A DNA stretch of 64,000 bases from Anas platyrhynchos (GCF_047663525.1 NC_092587.1:146498001-146562000); one strand, 5' to 3'; counted from the first letter of the stretch, positions 13,471-26,353 are shown. Numbers and translations are program-made. The notes: generated by a model from the letters alone, not told the origin.

Positions 13471-13685
13471 CATAAAATCACAAAGTATCCCAGATTGGAA
13501 GGGACCCACAAAGACCATCAAGTCGAACTCCTGGCTCCACACAGGACCAAAAAAAATCAAGCCCTATGTCTAAGAGTGCTGTCCAAATGCTCCTTGAACT
13601 CCAGTGGGCTCGGTGCCATGACCACTGCCTTGGGGACCCTGTCCCAGTGCCTGACCACCCTCTTAGTAAATGCATATGCCCATGT
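13471..13685 (-). mobile_element. CR1 LINE fragment, 3' end, antisense (older subfamily)
   Basis: It starts ATAAAATCACAAAGTATCCC, followed by GGAAGGGACCCACAAAG-ACCATCAAGTCGAACTCCTGG and CTGTCCCAGTGCCTGACCACC, the reverse complement of a CR1 tail. It is more diverged in type than the 8.56-kb copy. The 5' boundary near 13,685 is approximate. Confidence 0.88.
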
Positions 13686-16600
13686 AGGTTCTGTCATGGT
13701 AAAGTGACTGAGATGGAATGGAAATAAGCAATGAAATACATCCCCGCTTGCTTTTGTGTTGATGGTAAATAGAGTTCCCATCTCCCCGTTTCTCCCTTTC
13801 ATGTAAAGGATGATTTTAGCAAACTGCATGAGCACATTCACACCAACACAGAATGACATGCATGTACTGTGTGTTGGAAAGAAAGCATTTCACAGAATTA
13901 GAAAGCCACCATCTGTACATTTGCATTTTCAGTACTTGCAGACTGTCTTATGGCTTTCTGCTTAAAGCCTCCAGCAAGACAGGTACCATTCTGAATGCTG
14001 GTTACAGCCCTGGAAAGGTTTCTCCTAGCTGGATGCTCACTTAACTACAATCACAGACCCAGATGCTCTTTAAATTTCTTTACAGTGAGTGTTTTCCAGT
14101 GCTGCTGTTTTAACTCAACTGTCTGTCACACTTACTAGTCACAGGCTTTATCTGTTTCCTCTCAGAGACCTCATAGTTCAGCTGCCATGGAACCAGAGAC
14201 TCCTCACCCCTACAGAGATTCTTCAGCTGGCCCTTGCCCACAGATCCAAGCTTGTGAAAATTTGGGTGTTTTATTTTCTCACTTCTGCCACCTGTGAGAC
14301 AAAGAGACACACAGGCTTTGCAGGCACTCCAAAAATCATTTCTTTTTGTTTTAACTGAAGAAATATTTGAAGAACCATGTAAAAGCTAAACACCAAGAGC
14401 TGTTCTTCAATCGTTATTTTCAGATGATGTGGCACAGATTCAAGAATGGATAAAGAAAGGATGAGGAGAAGCCCTCCCATGAATAAAGACACAAAATCAG
14501 TTCATAAACACAAAAACTGGACCATTTTCAAAAAAGTCAGGTGCACAGTAAGTGGAAGCTGTTCCGAGTCTCTCGCTTATACAGCAGCCAGCAGATGTTG
14601 TACATCCATGTCTGAGCAACCAGCTGTCTTCTCATCAGTAATAAGTGTTCAGCTGACATTAAAGGGACAGACAGCATTAAAACTGAGAGCTCAGAAACCT
14701 GAGCAGCTTTTCTGAAGTTCACCGTGCCTGTAAATTATTGCACACACTGCTATTTTCCTGGAAAAAAAAAAATAAATAAATATTGGTGAACATTTTAAAA
14801 ATGAGAAGAATTGTGAGAAGACCAGACACAGACCCATGAACAACTCAGTAGAGACATATAAGTATTCTCAAGAAATAAATGGGGAAAACACATATGAAAA
14901 CAACATCAGAACATTTTAAGAGGTTATTATAAGATACAGGAACTAGACAGAAGTGGCTGCCAAAGGCCTTTGAACACAATCCTATTACCTTCTTCCCCCT
15001 CTTGGATTTTCTGATCTGCTTTGTAAAATAGTTGCAGATTTGCATACCATGTCTGACAGCTCAAAAAATACAACCACCTTTACATAACAAACATAAGAAG
15101 AGGGTATTTGGTAGGATATGTCATAGATTAAGTTTTTGGTATAATTTGTCATAGATTAAAGAGCATCTGGATCCAGATACACACTCTTTCTATACCCTGA
15201 TCATATACTAGGGGGAAGGCCAGGTGGTTGTGCTCTTTTTCCTCCCCAGAGTCTCTTTTCTATCCAAGGAAAATCTAGATACATGAGAATTGAGGGGGCA
15301 ATGATGTAGGTCAACAGATCCCTCAATGTGCACAATCAGTGTCTAGCAACCCAGGATATACCTTGGAGTACACATGACCCACCATTTTGATATCAAGGTC
15401 AAGAAAAATTGAAGTCTTATCTTAAAGGACTTACAATCTGATCTTAGAAAATGTAAATGCCTATCTATTTTCAAGGGATGAAGTGAACCACTCTCTGGAT
15501 TCAGTCATTCAGAGCTGAATGAGTAGATTGACTTTTAGATGAATATCTTTTAAATTACAAGAGTTAGCTGAAAGGAATTTCACTGTAAGTGATGTTTGTT
15601 TCAAAACTTACTTTATTCTATATTGGGGAGAGGGAGAATTTTGCAGTTGGAAAATGGTATCTCCAAAAATGATCCAACTGTTTCCAGTATTTCCTTTAGC
15701 AGAAAGATTCCAACCCTCAGGTTTTATTCTATTACAAAACAGGAAAAGTTCCAAGCTTGCAGAAATACCAAGAGCTCAGCAACTCCACTTCTAACCTGTG
15801 CTAAGGATAACAGAAATGATTCTCAGATGAGCAGACAAAAGTTATTGAGAAAGGCTGAGGTGAAGTGAGCAGCTTCAAAGGCAGATACCTTCCAGGGATA
15901 AAGGGCTATAGTGCAAGAGGTGCTGAGTTTCCTTCACTCTTCTGTCCTGATAGCAAAAATATAGCAACTATACTGATGACCTTGGTCATTAGGTGTACTT
16001 AAGGAAAATAATATATAGACAATTACTTTTCAGTGCAGTTTCCAAAATATTTACCTAACTTTACTTGCAAGACCTTTGTCACATTTACCTTATCCCACAC
16101 TCCTCAAAATCACCTGTGCGGTCCCAGAGATAATCAGTGCACAAGCTAGAGAGCCAGAAATTTAGAGGCTTCCTCTCTTTCTTCCCCCAGTCTGCATCTT
16201 AGAGACTTGCTGAGCTAAAGGTTGCATCCTTACAACTTCTGTCCATCATTAGTTTCTTGTTTCCTCTCCATCAGCTTATATTTGAACCCCAATTTATTCT
16301 TTGCTCTTTTCTCTCATGAAATATATCCTTGTCTTCATTTTCAAGGACCTTCCTACCATGCTTGGTACTTCCTCCTATTCAGCCATCACATATGGGAGAA
16401 GAGTGCCATAAACATGTATACAGTGAACACACCTTGCTTTTCAAAGCTTTCAAGCAAAGATCTTAAAACAATTCTGCTACAGGTATGTTGTAAGTATTGT
16501 CACCCCCGTGCTGACCCATAAGGAATTATTGAGTCTCTGCATCTTCCTGTCTGCTTGTTGCCTGGTATACTTGGATTGAACATTTTTCTGGGATCCTGTC

Positions 16601-19600
16601 CTTTTTACACAGTTCTTAATACAACAGGGTCTTGATCAGTAAGTAGGGCTTCTAGCACACCAGTAATTACAGATAAGAATTCTGACCAAAAAATAAAATA
16701 AAAATAAATAAAAATAAAATCCAAAACCAAAAGCAGCAAGTTTTACTGTTTTTCTGGTATTGCAGTATCTGTCTTTAACAAGCTTTTTGCTCGAGTGAGC
16801 AGATAGGAAGGCTCACTTCCTCTCAACATTAGGCAAAAATTACCTGCAAGATTTAAGTGTAGTTTAGACAGAAGGAACTCAAAATGAAGTTCAACCTGGA
16901 GGTGATGCCCAAGTTATAAATCTGATCAACAGGCAGAAGAATTGCACTGTCAATAATGATTACAAAGGGCACAGGAGAAAGGAAATCTTTTGTTGAGTGA
17001 ACAGCAGAGCACGGTGATATATGTGGGTTACAGGAGAGGAATCACTTCTCTTTCAGTAGTTCTTGGTTAAAAGAGAGAGCAAAGGAAGGAGAAGATTCAT
17101 AGCACTGCCACTTCCTGGGCTGCTCAAAGTTTGCATTAACAGCGGGCTGTCTGTATGTGTCCAGGCCCAGAAAATTCATCTCCGGGGGGGGACTTGATGA
17201 CAACTAATTGAACAGCGTGCTGCTGCGTGTTGAAGGTGATCCTGCAGTCCCTAAAATCCAGAACCGACAGCTACTGCTTTTGTGGAGAAAAGCTTCTGTG
17301 GCACGCTGCCAAAGGACAACGAGAGTCTTTCAGAAGCAGATTTTTGCCCAGAGCAGATGGAAGTAACAGCCTTTAGTTGCAAACAGAAGCCTAACAACAG
17401 CAAGGAAGGACATGACTGTGTAGAAACAGTGGCACAGACAAAGCTGATAATGTTTTTAAAGCCAATGCGCAGCAGGAACACCTTGGGAAGGGAATGGGCA
17501 ATGACCAGCGGGGGACCAAAAGCTTCTTCATGAAGTGCAAGTCAGTTGTCTGTGTGTATATCCTCTTCTGCATGAACATACAGTATTTCCAGAAATGCTC
17601 TGTACTCCTCTTCTGCTGTGAAAATCCATTAGTAGTTAAATTCTTGTACTCCTTGTGCAATATATCACAGAGATTTGTAATCTGTTAGCAAAGGCAGCAA
17701 ATGAATAGATAAGAATAAGCTGTGATAATGTCACTGTAGGTTTCTTTGGGCTGTTCGTTTGTTTGTTTGTTTGATTGAATGATTGTTTTTTACCTTTTAG
17801 GCTGAGCAGAGAGTAAGATAAAAGAGAAATACATGAGACTGCCCTTTCTCTTGTAAGAAGAGTGAGCTTATACATGTTAGTGCTGGAACTATGAAATTTG
17901 TTTCTACTCTCCCCTACCATATGTACTCCATACCTATATGGTGCCAGGGTTGTGTGCCACATCTTTTCAGTTAATATTGTTTACTGCAGATTAAAGTGGC
18001 TGCATATCTGGACACCCTTATCAAACAGCCCTGACTCCTACAGCTCCAGCCCAGAGCCACATCAGTCAGCCTGGCTGAGAGACTCTGAACAGAAGAAGCC
18101 CTTGAGCTTTCCAGGGGCAGCTGATGCCATGTTTACCCCTTCCTGTGTTTGCCATGTAAACCAAGCAAATAAACGAGCAGCTTTTGGGACATGCCCTTTT
18201 GGGACATTCAAGGAGGCCTGCGCTGAAGGATGCATTACACTCAGCTGTCCCAACCATCTGGCGTGCTCCTGTGTGGGCAAAAGGGTACATAATTTCCCCT
18301 TGCCAACACAGTTACCAGAGGGCTGCATGTGGCTCCTCTGGCTTCAGGGAGCCCAGAATATCCTCAGGTACCCTAGGTATCTGGGTAAGTGCCAAATAGA
18401 CTTGACAAAGTTTAAGAAGTACCGTAGCAGCAGCAGGAGCGGATCTTTGACTGACTGGCCTGGAAGATGTCTAATTTAGGATGAGCTCAGTAGCTCTCCA
18501 GGCCCCAATAACTCTAAGGACTTGATCTCCATTCCTTGAAATGGAAGTTTAGGTATGTGGCTCACAGGCAGTTACCTACATTTAATAGCTAAATTTAGAG
18601 GTCTACAATCTGGAGCTGAATTACACTCCATATTTCCCGTCACAGCTCATGACCTGGCAAAAATACTCAGCCAGAAGCATCTTCTGAAACTATTTGACCT
18701 CCTTTATTTCCACTTTTTCCGCAACTCTGAAGCAGTCCTCACACACCTCCACAATTAGGTCATCCTTGTCACTTTGACCTCCAATTCTGAGTCTTTTTAC
18801 TCACACTGAATAGGCTAAGAGGCTTTGTAACAGACTTTGGAAGCCCAGGAAAAAAAAAAGTCTGTATCTCCAGACTGTGCACACATGAGATGTTCATAGG
18901 CTAATGCATCAATAGGCATCCTTTGTATCTTTGAGATCACAGAATCACTGGAGAGTAGTTAACATTATTCTTATGGTGGGTAAAAGAGCCTGAGAGGCCT
19001 TCTGCCCTCAAGAAAATTACTGGTGAGTTCTGGCTCAACAGGACAGAAACCAGGAAGGGAGAAGGGCACAGAAACAGGGTACCTCTGAAGAGGGTTAGAG
19101 GAAGCACATGCAGAAAGCATGCACTCGGCAGAAGAACTAATAACCTCAAGCATCTGTTAAACCTGATAAACAGTATTTTTTCTCCCATCAAATATTTACC
19201 AGAATGATAATACTCTTCAGTGGTTTTTATCTGGAAATAACGTGATGCTTCTGAAAGGTGACTGTGTCACTTGTGTCATCACGATGAATTGCAACGGGTC
19301 AGCAGCTTTAATTAGCACAGGAATGGGAGGAAAGACCTGAGGTCTCAAACTTGACCCACAGGTATCAGGAGTGGAGTTAGGCCCAAACCGATGGCTCTCC
19401 TTTTTTCCTCAGTGAATTTGATAAAGCTGCTTCTGAACCTGATAACCACCGGGTGGATTAAGACTCTGTGTGCACAGCTGCAAATGAAAGGCATCAGATT
19501 TTATCTCAAAAGAATAGCATTCAGTTTGCTGATTTTCCTAACTGCAAACTCCCATCTGCTGTGAAGCATTACAAAAGACCTCTCACAGGAAACAAACAAA

Positions 19601-22600
19601 CAAACAAAAAGCAAAACACAAGAGTGATTAATTTTTCTTTCCAGTGCTTTCCCTCCCCACTCCATAATTTCTTTGTAGAGACAGTTCTGAATGCCTGAGC
19701 AGAACGGGCAGCCTGTTAAAGTCCTTTTTAGGTTGTTGCAACCTTATAAAATCAGGCTGTTTCAGTTGCCAGAATAGATGCAGGACCAGTTACCAGAGGC
19801 TGCCGGGAGGTGACTTTTTGTCTGTGCAAGGGGAATCTTTCTGCTTCTTCTGACAGATGAACTGATAAGTGGCTGGATGGGGAATGCGAGCAGCAACGGT
19901 GGAAGGCATAAGCTTGCCATACCAATATATCTCAGAGACCAGATGGAATTTTTACTGAGAAAAATGTGTTTTTTATTGCTCCCTGGGAGTGGATCAAATA
20001 AGTTCAGCAATAATCTGCTTTCCGTATAATGGGAGGAAGCCTTCATGGCCACTTGGAAAGCAGTGCCTTAAAAGACTTTTTTTACAGCAGGTAACTCACC
20101 ATCTGACAACTGGGACGAAGGCAGCTTGCAGACTATTTCTTTGGCCCTCTTCTGTGGCCTGCAGAAATGGCCCACCTGTGGCACATGCAGTGTATTGTAT
20201 GAAAATGCACATCAGTCCTGTGAAAGTGTGTGAGCCTTGGCGCCCAGCCGCAGCGCCCGCTGCGCTGCAAGGTGTTCCCTCACATTCAGTGTAGTGCTGG
20301 GATCCACTTTCCAAAGGATATATAAATAAATAAATATATATATATATATATATCCAAAAGAAGTACAAATGCAGAGCAGGGAACAAACTGTGCACTGCAG
20401 TGAGGCAGCAATACTCAGCAGAAAAGAAGGAGGGTGGGGATGCAAAAGGTAGGGGCTCTAGACAGAGGAAGTGGGATGTGTAATTAAAGAAGGGAGAAGG
20501 TAAAAGGTCTTGGGGGCCTTATTTGCAGAGTGGAGGGAATTAAAAAGGGCTTTTAGCCCTCTTCCTTTTTAAGGAGGAGAGAGTGGGTTTGAAGAGATGT
20601 ATTAAGTATGATAGGAGTTCACCTGACATTGCAGACAAGATGATAAATGATGGTATTGGCAATTATTTGAGCTCTGCATCCCTAGCTGAGATCTAGCTTC
20701 AGCATCCCAAGACATTCTGACCATTACCACCTGTTTTTTGCTGCGTGCACCCCATGTTTTCCTGCCATCAGGGTCCTGCCTGGGTGGATTTTGGTTAAGT
20801 GTGGGCTGTTTATGCTGTACTCCTTGCAGCTGGAGCCATTTCTTCCATGGGGAGTGTCTGAACAGAAGGTCAAAGTGGACAGCCTCAGTGTGTGGCAGGA
20901 GAAGCTGGAGCCAGCTGGCAGTATGGCCATTGAGGGAAAGGGCTGAGTGGGCAGGCACAGGGGGAGAGGAAAGGCTCTGGAGCTGGGCAACACCGTTGGG
21001 TGGCCTCAGGCAGCAAGTGTGGGCATGCAGAGACCTCTCTCCTTTACTTACTGAGAGCAAAAATAAAATTAATAATCTTATTTCAACCTGTGATCAAGGC
21101 CAATTTTGGTGGAAAGCATTGGAATACAGTGGGAAAGCACAATGCAGGGAGGGTAGTTGGTAAGGAGTGATGACCCTGGAATGGGGCAGGGGCTTTGTGA
21201 GCTGCCTGATCGCTTCTAATGTGAACCCAGAGGCAGCAGCAGCAGCTCACGGGCTGAGCAGCTACCCACCTCCCTTCCTCTCCAGCCATACATCAGCTTT
21301 CTGGACACCTGACGTTTGTCAGCCCTAGTTCTGGGGAACCATCTTTCAACACTCTCCTTCCCACATTTACACGCAAAATTCCTGCCCCCCCTGGTCTTTG
21401 CTGCGCCCTCATTAACTACTCTTTGTGCAAATGTACTAGCAGAAGAGCACTGTTCACTGACACAGTACACTTTCCTAGGAAAGGCGTTAATGATAGTGAA
21501 GGGCAGAAAATGGAAATGTGTTTTTGCAAAGTTGATTTTACTTCACAGGAAGGGATGTGCTTCTCCATGGAAAACCATCAGCCAAATGAAGTAATTTAAA
21601 ATTTCCATGGGTTAATTGGGGCTCATCTGTCAGAAACAGGCACTGTTTTAATTATCATGATAGATCTAAAGTAATAAAATTCCCCTCCTATCCCAACTTC
21701 CTAATACAGCTATGGTTATATTTGTATGAAAGTGCTTTATGCTGGGATAGTTATTCCCATATAGCAAGGAAAATCATCGCTCTGATATGTTGTCTTTATA
21801 GCCACAGTTACATGCACCCTACAACTTTCGCCCTATTTTGGCTTTTATTTTTAAATGACCTTCCCTTCCCCCAGTAGGATTAATTATACCAATAAAACTC
21901 ATAGAGCTGGCCTCAGCATTGAGAAAATGATTTTTTGCTAGCCATGCATTTATACAGCTGTGGCAACTAGAGAGTGAAATAATACACATCCATATATGCT
22001 AGGATGCTGTAATCAAATTCAGGTACACGTGTTAAATTATAATACTTGTATACTGAAGAGAAGACTTACTGAGGACTGGAGTATATTTTTCATGTATGAG
22101 ATCTCAGGAATATGTAACCTGAAGAGCTCTTATAGGGAGAAAAGAGAACTGCAGCTTTTCCCTTTGAGCAACAAGATTATGCGGAGCTCTAGAAGCAGCT
22201 GGAGGCAAAGACATCAGCCATGGCATGCAGCAATCTGAGATTGACAACAAATGCAAGGTTTAGGGCATTATGCGGAAAGCTACTACAAAGTCTCCAGAAA
22301 CACCTGGGGACACCACTAAATTTGATATACTGGATGTGTGAGATGACTAGCAATATATTACAGGGAAAAAAAATGGAAAGCGAGGTACGTGAAAGAGGAA
22401 CCTTTCAGTGTTCAAATCCCTTTGTGGATATAGCTTGTAGTCTTCTTCTAGCAGTTATGTTCACTCTGTGTTTCCCGCGCTGAAGTGAAATGTGTCAGTT
22501 AAAGTAAAACCAATTTATACTTTACAAATCTGTCCATCATTTTGAGAATCTGTGTCTCTCTTAAAGGCGCAGAAAACTGTGTTTTGTGCAAGGGGTTTAC

Positions 22601-22650
22601 TTTCATGTATGTACAATATTGAAGCTAAGCTATCAGGCTCAGTCTGAAGA
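13686..22650. other. Intergenic, no firm gene; one 193-codon frame at 17898-18479
   Basis: The + strand frame at 17898-18479 is long for this base composition, but its translation shows no domain, signal or family I recognise. Two overlapping - strand frames share the region, as expected if the stretch merely lacks stops. A short (AT)n tract lies at 20334-20353 and an AAAAT-like patch at 16685-16720. No other support for a gene. Confidence 0.55.
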
Positions 22651-22864
22651 AGAGATGTTAGGAGGAAATTCTTCACTCAGAGGGTGGTGAGGCACTGGCA
22701 CAGGTTGCCCAAAGAAGCTGTGGATGCCCCATCCTTGGAGGTGTTGTTCAAAAGCAGGTTGGACAGACAAGGCCCTGAGCAATCTGATCTTAGTGGGAGG
22801 TGTCCTGGCCCATGGCAGGGGGGTTGGAACTGGGTGAGTTTTAAGGTCTCTTCCAACCCAAACC
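22651..22864 (+). mobile_element. CR1 LINE 3' end, sense half of a head-to-tail-inverted composite
   Basis: It contains TTCTTCACTCAGAGGGTGGT, GCACAGGTTGCCCAAAGAAG, a GGAGGTGTTCAA-like step, CATGGCAGGGGGGTTGGAAC and TTCCAACCCAAACC, the CR1 3' end in sense. It stops short of the terminal ATTCTATG tail and is directly joined to an antisense CR1 segment. Confidence 0.92.
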
Positions 22865-23290
22865 TACCCTCTTTTACTTTAAAACCATTCCCCCTTGTCC
22901 TATTGCTGCACTCCCTGAAAAAGAGTCCCTTCCCAGCTTTCCTGTAGTCCCCTTTAGGAACTGGAAGACCACTGTAAAGTCTTCCCGGAGCCTTCTCTTC
23001 TCCAGACTGAACAACCCCAACTCCTTCAGCCTATCTTCATAGGAGAGGTGCTCCAGGCCCTGATCATCTTCATGGCTCTCCTCTGGACTTGTTCTTACAC
23101 TCCTGCGCTCTCCCTGTGCTGGGGGCCCCAGAGCTGAATGCAGGCGCCCAGGTGGGGTCTCACAAAAGAAAGGCAGGGGGGGGAGAATCACCTTCCTCAA
23201 CCTGCTTGCTGGTCATGCTGCTTTTGATGCAGCCCAGATACAGTTGGCTTTCAGGGCTGCAGGTGCACATTGACAGCTCCTGCTGAGTCA
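22860..23290 (-). mobile_element. CR1 LINE internal segment, antisense half of the composite
   Basis: From CCTACCCTCTTTTACTTTAA onward it matches the reverse complement of the CR1 region that normally lies just upstream of the adjacent sense half. Landmarks are CCCCTTGTCCTATTGCTGC, CTTCTCTTCTCCAGACTGAA, CCCAGGTGGGGTCTCAC and GATGCAGCCCAGATACAG. It carries no 3' end of its own. The right boundary is approximate. Confidence 0.9.
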
Positions 23291-25869
23291 GTTAACTGAT
23301 CATAACACCTGCAGAATTGGCCCCTTATTTCTTTATCGTAACACCTACAGCACTGCTGCCTTCTCTATTACTACTGTCAATTCCAACCCCTAATTTAACA
23401 AGGTAAACATTCAGATGAAATAAAGACTTTTGACTTTTTCACCTTTTTCATGATGAAAAATGCTTTCACATTCCCATTCCAACAAAAAAAAAAATATCTT
23501 AGGTCATATTTTATGGGCAGCTCCAAGCTACTTACTACTTCTGAATTCTTCCATTCCCTCACTCCACACAATTAAACCTTCTGTTGCAATTATTAACATG
23601 GATATGCTTTTCTGACCTAAAGCGGTGATTGCAATACAGGTTGACATTTATTTGAATGGAGAATGCAATCAAAGGATGTTGCAAGCTCTGCTGTTGCCAC
23701 CTGCTGTCCACGTTCACCTTGGATTGGCTTGGGTAGGCAGGATCACAGGATCCAAGTGAATGGCGAGGACTGAGTGGGCACAAAGTGACCTGAAAAAGAA
23801 AGCAGTTGTGAATGGAGATTCAGCAGGAGCCTGCAGATGAGAACAATGGTCCAGAGTGATCGCTATCTGGGGGTCTCTACATCTAGCTTACCGCCCATAT
23901 TTCACCCCATCTCTGTATATACATTCTGTTCCCAGCAACCAACTGCTTTCAGCAACCACGGCCACCTACTACTAAGTAACACTTCCAATTGCTTGTCTGC
24001 TTTGGCAGGAGTAGGAAATTCTCAGGTAGGCCAATGATGTCCAGCTTTTCTTTGCAGTAATAATTTGCACTAATGAGAAAGCTATGTTGCGGTGACAGTG
24101 CAGCTACAAAAGGGATAAAATGCTGGAAATGAAAGCTGACATCAAGAGCTAGGGGCCAGCAACAGAGAAACCAGCAATGAAGCAAGAAGGATTTTAGTCC
24201 AAAGTATGAAAGGGAAGTTTGCACAGTCATTCCCTTCCTTCATGTGAGAGATGAACAAGCAGACAAATGGACAGACCTGTCAGAAAATGGAACTCAGTAA
24301 AAAAAAGCACAGTATTTACCCAAAGAAATCAGTGCCTTTTGCAGTTGCATTTTCTCTCTGTTGGGCATGTGAACTCTCACCTCATCTACCTTTTATCTTC
24401 TGTAGTTCTATAAATGGCTCTTTTTTCCTGCCTCATCCCCCAGTTAAGTAACAGTCCTGATGCTAGGCTCAGAGATGGCACTAGTAGTTGTGGATTCACA
24501 CTGTACAATGTATGGAAATAGCAGCCAGTACAATACCAAAATAATGTAACTAGAGTTAGATGCAGAGTAATAGAGTGTTTGAAGAGTGGCAATGTGTTTT
24601 GCTCAACGGTTTTACACTCGTGTTTGCTAACATACAGTTAAGTATGGTGAGGCTGGATTAATTGATGTTAAGGGTTGTGTATAACAGCCTGAACAAGTTC
24701 GGCATACAGGAAGCACATAGTACAACATTTAGGTTTTCTTTTCCACTTTGAGAATTGGGTCCCAGAAACATCACTGATTCCAAAAAAAACTAGTGAGGGT
24801 TCTACAACATCAGAACTTACTCTGCTACAAAGGAAACCAGAGAAGCCAGTGAAGAACAACATTACAATTCTATCTTTCTCCTTTTCTCTTTTTTTTTTTT
24901 TTGGGCACAAAACATGTTTTTAGTGGAGCTAGAAATACTTGATGGGATCAAAAAAGACATCTGCATTGTTCGTTTCCCCCTCTTTCCCAGACATTAAATC
25001 AGTCCTGGTGTTACAGGAAATCTACTTTGTCTTCATCCTTCCAGTGGGAATCAAAATGTGTGTAAGAAATGTGGTGTTCAACAGTCTGGTAATTCTTTTG
25101 GGGGCTAGAATTCATGTGAAAGCTAAACGTGATCTGCCATTGAACCTACCTTTTAGGTCGTGGCACAGTCAAATAACCAAAGGATAAAAAGCATTACTTG
25201 TGCTGACTGAATACAAGGCAAGTTTCACTGGCCTGGTATTAGTTTTAAAATCATATCAGATACCAGGACCTATAGAAGAATAACTTTTCAGCAAACAAAT
25301 TAAAACTTGACAGTGCACTTGTCAGGCATCCAAGTTTCTGCTTCGGTACCTGTGTTACTGTCCAATCTGGATTATTAAAAGCCCAGCTCGTCTGTCTTGC
25401 AATTTGCAGGCAGCATGGCTTTTTAAAATGATGCCTCCAAAGCTGAAGGGCACAAATCATTTGTTTGGGTTTGGTCCAGGCAAATATAGCAGATTGTTTG
25501 TCCACATCCTGTGTGTAAAGAAAAAAATATGTAAAAGACAATGTTGTCTGTCTTCATCCTAGCAAAATATTGATCGAGACGTTGACATCTTACTTCTAAT
25601 TAGGCCAGAAGCTCTTCTGAGCTAACAACAGTCTTGCTGGGAATACCCAGAAGTGTAGGGCAGGAATTAGGACTATTTTGAGCTTTAAGGTTTCAGGTAT
25701 CTTGTGCCTAAAAATTTCGTTTTTTCTTGTATTTTGATGTATTGCGCTGACTATGTAGGTGCTGTAGGACCAGAGATGAACACTAGTGGGTATTTCCACC
25801 GGCTTGGGCGCGTTTTAAAGAAAATCTTACAAGAACACTGCTCTAAGATGACGTGTCTGGGATATAGAT
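23291..25869. other. Intergenic, upstream flank of the CpG island
   Basis: Apart from the weak CTCF-like motif near 23.7 kb I recognise nothing. No divergent gene start is evident on the - strand next to the island, although such islands often give rise to antisense RNA. Confidence 0.6.
23694..23710 (-). promoter_or_regulatory. Possible CTCF motif, reverse orientation
   Basis: The - strand reads TGGACAGCAGGTGGCAA, about 12 of 17 matches to the CTCF consensus TGGCCACCAGGGGGCGC. It faces the site at 4931. It is clearly weaker than that site. Confidence 0.25.
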
Positions 25870-26116
25870 AGCAACTCCGCCGCGTATCACGCTCCCAAAT
25901 CGGAGGTTTCCCCGGAAAGCCGGGGGAGATGAGGGTGGCGAGGAGCTTCCCCAGGCTGGCGGCGATGAATAAAAACGGTAATTCCGCTGCGTTTTTCACC
26001 GCTGAGGAGACAACCCCGGGCAGCGCCCCGGCCGCCCGCCCTGAGGCAGCCGCCTGCCAGCGGGCCGCGGGCGGCCATTACCGGCGCGGCCACCGCCTCA
26101 GCGCGGCCCCGCGCCG

Positions 26117-26123
26117 CCATTGG
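26117..26123 (-). promoter_or_regulatory. Inverted CCAAT box (NF-Y type)
   Basis: GCCATTGGCTG reads as CAGCCAATGGC on the - strand, a canonical NF-Y site. It lies about 155 bases before the NAXD leader ATG and overlaps a YY1-like GCCGCCAT. The motif is seen; binding is inferred. Confidence 0.5.
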
Positions 26124-26129
26124 CTGCCG

Positions 26130-26143
26130 CCGGCGGGGGGCAG
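26130..26143 (+). promoter_or_regulatory. CTCF-like motif in the NAXD promoter
   Basis: CCGGCGGGGGGCAG matches 12 of 14 positions of the vertebrate CTCF core CCGCGNGGNGGCAG, and the mismatches are tolerated ones. In such GC-rich sequence a chance match is fairly likely. Confidence 0.35.
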
Positions 26144-26262
26144 GATGGCCGCGGGGCGCCGCGGGGAGGCGCGGAGCGGAGCCGGGCAGGGGCGGCCGCG
26201 GAGCCCGGCCCTGCCCTGCCCTGCCCGCTGCGGCTCGGCCCCGGCCCCGGCGCGGCGCGGAG

Positions 26263-26270
26263 GCGGAAGC
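26263..26270 (+). promoter_or_regulatory. ETS/GABP-like site just upstream of the NAXD ATG
   Basis: GCGGAAGC holds the ETS core GGAA, 8 bases before the ATG at 26278. ETS/GABP (NRF-2) sites close to the start are common in genes for mitochondrial proteins. This is a single short motif, so the support is modest. Confidence 0.4.
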
Positions 26271-26277
26271 CGAGCCC

Positions 26278-26353
26278 ATGAGTTGGGTGCGCCGCCTGCC
26301 TGCGCGCTCGGCGGTGGGTGGCGGTGGTGGTGGCGGCCCCGCGCTGCGGCGAG
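26278..26353 (+). CDS. NAXD: NAXD candidate first coding exon (mitochondrial-type leader)
   Basis: The ATG at 26278 opens 25 codons plus one base, ending at a strong donor (GAG then GTAAGC at 26354). The peptide begins [13 protein letters not shown], continues with a run of seven glycines and ends PALRR. It is arginine-rich with no acidic residues, as expected of a mitochondrial presequence. The exon ends in phase 1, and the next NAXD exon (32479) starts with two bases, so the junction reads ...LRR-V-IERTF. Mammalian NAXD has the same design: a short, poorly conserved leader exon followed by a VL(E/K)RAFSL-like junction. The exon lies in the CpG island with an ETS-like site 8 bases before the ATG. 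I chose it by phase, position and composition, since leader sequences do not align. Confidence 0.72.

Noticed and set aside
20334..20353. An (AT)n tract as a TATA-type promoter
   Set aside because: It is a short microsatellite with no downstream gene.
1..25869. RAB20, the usual upstream neighbour of NAXD in mammals
   Set aside because: I scanned the - strand translations for the small-GTPase motifs (GDxxVGKTS, WDTAGxE, NKxD) and found none. It probably lies further left.
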